Positions 7,742 to 9,595 of a stretch of DNA of 9,595 bases are shown here, piece by piece; the stretch's first letter is position 1, and each line of letters begins with the position of its first letter. The position numbers and the translations under genes are program-made. The stretch is from positions 1 to 9,595 of the forward strand of contig CALNAE010000230.1 in the NCBI GenBank assembly GCA_937874315.1, given 5' to 3'. The notes below the pieces were generated by a model. The model was not told where the DNA came from. It did not search any database and worked only from the letters and a program-made list of their open reading frames with translations. This DNA is from an uncultured Bifidobacterium sp. (GTDB taxonomy: Bacteria; Actinomycetota; Actinomycetes; Actinomycetales; Bifidobacteriaceae).

Positions 7742-7747
7742 CTCCTT
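7742..7747 (-). promoter_or_regulatory. gntK ribosome binding site
   Basis: The minus strand reads AAGGAG, 7 nt before the ATG at 7734. It is the best ribosome site in the window and supports translation of the N-terminal extension of gluconokinase. Confidence 0.75.
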
Positions 7748-7780
7748 CATCACTATCCATCCTTAACCATCTCGCCCCGC

Positions 7781-7824
7781 GGTTTCCATGAATCCGGTTT
7801 CCATGAATTCCATCGGAAACCCGG
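7781..7824. repeat. Tandem repeat with inverted arm between gntP and gntK
   Basis: GGTTTCCATGAAT occurs at 7781-7793 and at 7796-7808, a period of 15 bp. GGAAACC at 7815-7821 is the reverse complement of the start of each copy, so the second copy can form a 7-bp stem with a 12-nt loop. With a one-base bulge the stem extends into CCGG. No T-run follows on the minus strand. The repeat may be an mRNA processing or stability element, a regulator site, or a simple duplication. Confidence 0.6.
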
Positions 7825-7852
7825 AACGAGGGGCATTCTCCGGCAATACGCA

Positions 7853-9267
7853 TTACACTCCGATCGGAACGAAGATGCTGGCCATCATCACCAATGCGAG
7901 TATCACGACCGATAGCAGGCATTCGAGAACCGACCAGGTCTTGAAGGTCTGAACCACATTCAGCCCAAAGTATTCCTTGACCAGCCAGAACCCGGCATCG
8001 TTGACATGCGACAAGAAAATGGACCCCGCTCCGATGGCGAGTACCAGCAGCGCCACGGCGGGCTGGGACGCTCCCATCGTGTCCATCACCGGTCCCAAGA
8101 TTCCGGCCGTGGTCATTATGGACACGGTTGCCGACCCGGTGGCGACGCGCACGAAAACGGCTATCAGCCAACCGAGCAACAGAATCGAGAATGCGAGTGG
8201 TCGACGAAACTGCCGATCATCGAGCCAATGCCGGTATCCACCAGCATGCCTTTGTATCCGCCGCCGCCTCCCACGATCAGCAACACCCCCGCCACCGTAG
8301 GCAGCGACGCCGACAGTGAGGCGTTCATCGTCGAGAACGGCACATGCCCCGATACCCCGAGGATGACCATGGACACGAGCAGGGCCATCAACAACGCCAT
8401 CTCGGGCTTGCCTAGGAAGATCACCATCTGCGACCACAGGGCTCCGGACTTGTAGTCCGCCGAATCGACGATCTCGAATACGGAGGCGATCAGCATGAGC
8501 AAGGCGGGCAGCACGATGCAGATGATGGAGAGACGGAACGGAGGGACGGCGCGAGGCTGTTGATTATTCCGTTCACTCGGCGGAACAAACTCCTCGGGAG
8601 CTCCGACGGGAACCCATTTCGACGCCAACTTGGAGAACGCCGGGCCGACGATCACGATAGTCAGTATGGCGATCGGTATGCCGAACATCATGGTCAATCC
8701 TATGTTCGCATTGTTGAAACAGCTGAGCGCGGCAAGCGGTCCGGGATGAGGAGGCACCGCGGCATGCATGACGGATAGACCGGCGAGAGTCGGAATCGCC
8801 ACTCTCATCAGCGGTAGATGAGTGCGTCTCACCACAAGGATGACCACCGGCACCATCATGACCAGCCCGACTTCGAAGAACATCGGCAGCCCTATCAACG
8901 CGCCGATCAGAGCCATGGTCCACGGGATCATGGCCGGCGACGAACGGGATACCAGGGTGTCCACGATGCTGTCGGCGGCGCCCGTATCCATGAGGAGCCG
9001 TCCGAGCATGGCGCCCAACCCGATGAGTATGCCGACGCTGGCCATCGTCGAGCCGAACGAAGTGGTGAAACTCGTCACCGTCTTAACCGGTCCGTACCCC
9101 GAGGCCAAACCCACGACCAATCCGGAGAGTATCAACGAGACAAATGGGTGAAGCTTGACGACGGTGACCAACACCACCAACACCACCACGCTGATGATGA
9201 CACTGATGCCCAGCCGCGTGGAGTTCAGATTCGGCATCGTTGCCGCAAGGGCATATGCAGAGCCCAT
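7853..9267 (-). pseudogene. gntP: GntP-family gluconate:H+ symporter, frameshifted
   Basis: This is a multi-pass membrane permease that would import gluconate with protons. The first part reads in one frame from the ATG at 9267 and shows many hydrophobic segments and the family motifs GLPMFFEVG, HAAVPPHPGP and IVGGGGGYKGMLVDTGIG. After about residue 356 (near 8200) this frame loses homology and stops at 8164. The next frame continues the family sequence (LAFSILLLGWLIAVFVRVATGSATVS, with LSHVNDAGFWLVKEYFGLN further on) to the stop at 7853. Joining the frames needs one extra base and gives about 471 residues, close to the full family length. A ribosome site AGAGGTGG lies 4 nt before the ATG. 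The gene is either a recent pseudogene or contains a one-base sequence error. I saw no slippery heptamer that would suggest programmed frameshifting. The gntK and gnd neighbours support gluconate over other GntP-family acids. Confidence 0.88.
8190..8205 (-). other. gntP: Frameshift position in gntP
   Basis: The upstream frame is convincing through Val-Asp (Asp codon 8200-8202). The downstream frame resumes family-like sequence with Leu-Ala-Phe-Ser, whose Leu codon is 8195-8197. Two bases (8198-8199) lie between them, so a single missing base, or two inserted bases, explains the break. There is no homopolymer at the spot. Confidence 0.75.
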
Positions 9268-9271
9268 GAAA

Positions 9272-9279
9272 CCACCTCT
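9272..9279 (-). promoter_or_regulatory. gntP ribosome binding site
   Basis: The minus strand reads AGAGGTGG, 4 nt before the ATG at 9267. This supports that start over the in-frame ATG ten codons later. Confidence 0.6.
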
Positions 9280-9372
9280 TCCTCGAGTCGTTCGGTCGCG
9301 GTTCCCGTTCGCGGGTCTACGACGGAACGCATATTCGGTTATCTGTCGCGGACATACTTTTGTATGTTTTAA

Positions 9373-9378
9373 ATTATA
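9373..9378 (-). promoter_or_regulatory. Possible second gntP -10 box
   Basis: The minus strand has a perfect TATAAT here, between the first and second TTTGTATG copies. The sequence 17 bp upstream (AAGGCA, inside the palindrome) is a poor -35, so this would be an activator-dependent or weak promoter, or simply AT-rich DNA. Confidence 0.3.
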
Positions 9379-9394
9379 AACAACTCTGTTTTGT

Positions 9395-9411
9395 ATGCCT
9401 TATTAAGGCAT
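9395..9411. promoter_or_regulatory. Perfect 17-bp palindrome, putative operator
   Basis: ATGCCTTA-T-TAAGGCAT has 8-bp arms around one central base. It overlaps the last two bases of the predicted gntP -10 box and covers the expected transcription start, the classical location of a repressor site. The size and symmetry suit a dimeric regulator of the GntR or LacI class, but no known consensus is matched with certainty. Confidence 0.65.
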
Positions 9412-9438
9412 CATAGTAAATTTGTATGACAATTGCAA
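9410..9438 (-). promoter_or_regulatory. Predicted gntP promoter
   Basis: On the minus strand TTGCAA (9433-9438), a 17-bp spacer and TATGAT (9410-9415) form a good sigma-70-type promoter. Transcription would start near 9403, leaving a leader of about 136 nt before the gntP ATG. It would drive gntP and probably gntK and gnd. Confidence 0.6.
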
Positions 9439-9497
9439 CTCGTGTCGGATCGTCCTGGAGTCAAACGGTTCGATGTATTCCGTGCCATACTGAAGTC

Positions 9498-9595
9498 ATG
9501 ACACGTCATATCCCATCAGCGCCCATTCCGGCACGCATATCATCGATGAACGGATCGGAAGCGAATGCCACGAGCACCGAGGTCGGGGAAACCAA
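9498..9595 (+). CDS. Start of a divergent gene, product unknown, cut by the window edge
   Basis: An open frame starts with an ATG at 9498 and continues without a stop to the window end (32 complete codons, beginning MTRHIPSAPIPARISSMNGS). The frame is also open upstream to an ATG at 9426. The visible peptide is polar, has no domain signature and cannot be identified. No Shine-Dalgarno sequence precedes the ATG, but CATACT at 9486-9491 is placed so that transcription could begin at or next to the ATG itself, which would give a leaderless mRNA. Its divergent position beside a putative operator makes a gluconate regulator an attractive guess, but this is inference from context only. Confidence 0.45.
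   Translation, partial: MTRHIPSAPIPARISSMNGSEANATSTEVGET

Larger units (their letters stand above)
9359..9428. repeat. Three TTTGTATG direct repeats with exact 31-bp spacing
   Basis: TTTGTATG starts at 9359, 9390 and 9421; the first two copies extend to TTTTGTATG. The spacing is 31 bp both times, about three helical turns, so the copies face the same side of the DNA. The first copy also forms part of the inverted repeat ACATAC-TTTT-GTATGT (9352-9367). The third lies within the spacer of the predicted gntP promoter, and the second overlaps the left edge of the palindrome at 9395-9411. This is what an array of regulator sites would look like. Confidence 0.7.

Noticed and set aside
7734..8171. 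145-codon minus-strand frame in the gntP region
   Set aside because: It overlaps the 3' half of gntP in a different frame, is Arg/Gly/His-rich and non-hydrophobic, and shows no family resemblance.
8164..8210. Programmed -1 frameshifting to make full GntP
   Set aside because: No X-XXY-YYZ slippery heptamer was seen in the overlap, and GntP transporters are not known to use recoding.
8203..8437. Upstream part of the 194-codon frame as the start of a separate small protein
   Set aside because: Before about 8197 this frame is a shadow of the first gntP part. Only the portion after the frameshift matches GntP, so it is not a separate gene.

Overview
The window looks like the chromosome of a high-GC Gram-positive bacterium, most likely Bifidobacterium or a close relative. 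The basis is roughly 60% GC, strong third-position GC bias, and the protein sequences of an actinobacterial M1 aminopeptidase, an RNase J with a long basic/Ser-rich N-terminus, and an adjacent dapA. The dapA-rnj adjacency is also known in mycobacteria. No mobile element, tRNA, rRNA or CRISPR array was seen. The genus is inferred from the proteins, not from a marker gene.

Layout: every well-supported gene is on the minus strand, so transcription runs from high to low coordinates. (1) 9267 to 6042 is a gluconate block: gntP (proton-coupled gluconate permease, interrupted by a one-base frameshift near 8200), gntK (gluconokinase with an unusual N-terminal extension) and a short-form 6-phosphogluconate dehydrogenase (gnd). 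(2) 5882 to 2785 holds dapA (lysine/peptidoglycan precursor synthesis) and rnj (ribonuclease J, RNA decay). (3) 2628 to 22 holds pepN (broad aminopeptidase). (4) A reading frame starts on the plus strand at about 9498 and runs off the window; it is divergent from gntP and could be the pathway regulator, but too little is visible to say.

The gluconate genes form a coherent route: gluconate uptake, ATP-dependent phosphorylation to 6-phosphogluconate, then oxidative decarboxylation to ribulose 5-phosphate. In a bifidobacterium this would feed xylulose 5-phosphate to phosphoketolase. The Asp at the end of the second beta strand of Gnd suggests NAD rather than NADP.

The most structured non-coding DNA is the 230-bp gap between gntP and the divergent frame. 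It has a good minus-strand promoter (TTGCAA, 17 bp, TATGAT), a perfect 17-bp palindrome over the end of its -10 box and the expected transcription start, and three copies of TTTGTATG spaced exactly 31 bp apart. This looks like an operator region with binding sites on one helical face. Other intergenic structure includes a perfect 12-bp inverted repeat between rnj and pepN, a G8 run upstream of rnj, a 10-bp GC-only hairpin plus G-runs in the dapA leader, and a 15-bp-period tandem repeat between gntP and gntK. I found no evidence of a wholly new system. The operator array and the broken permease deserve a second look.
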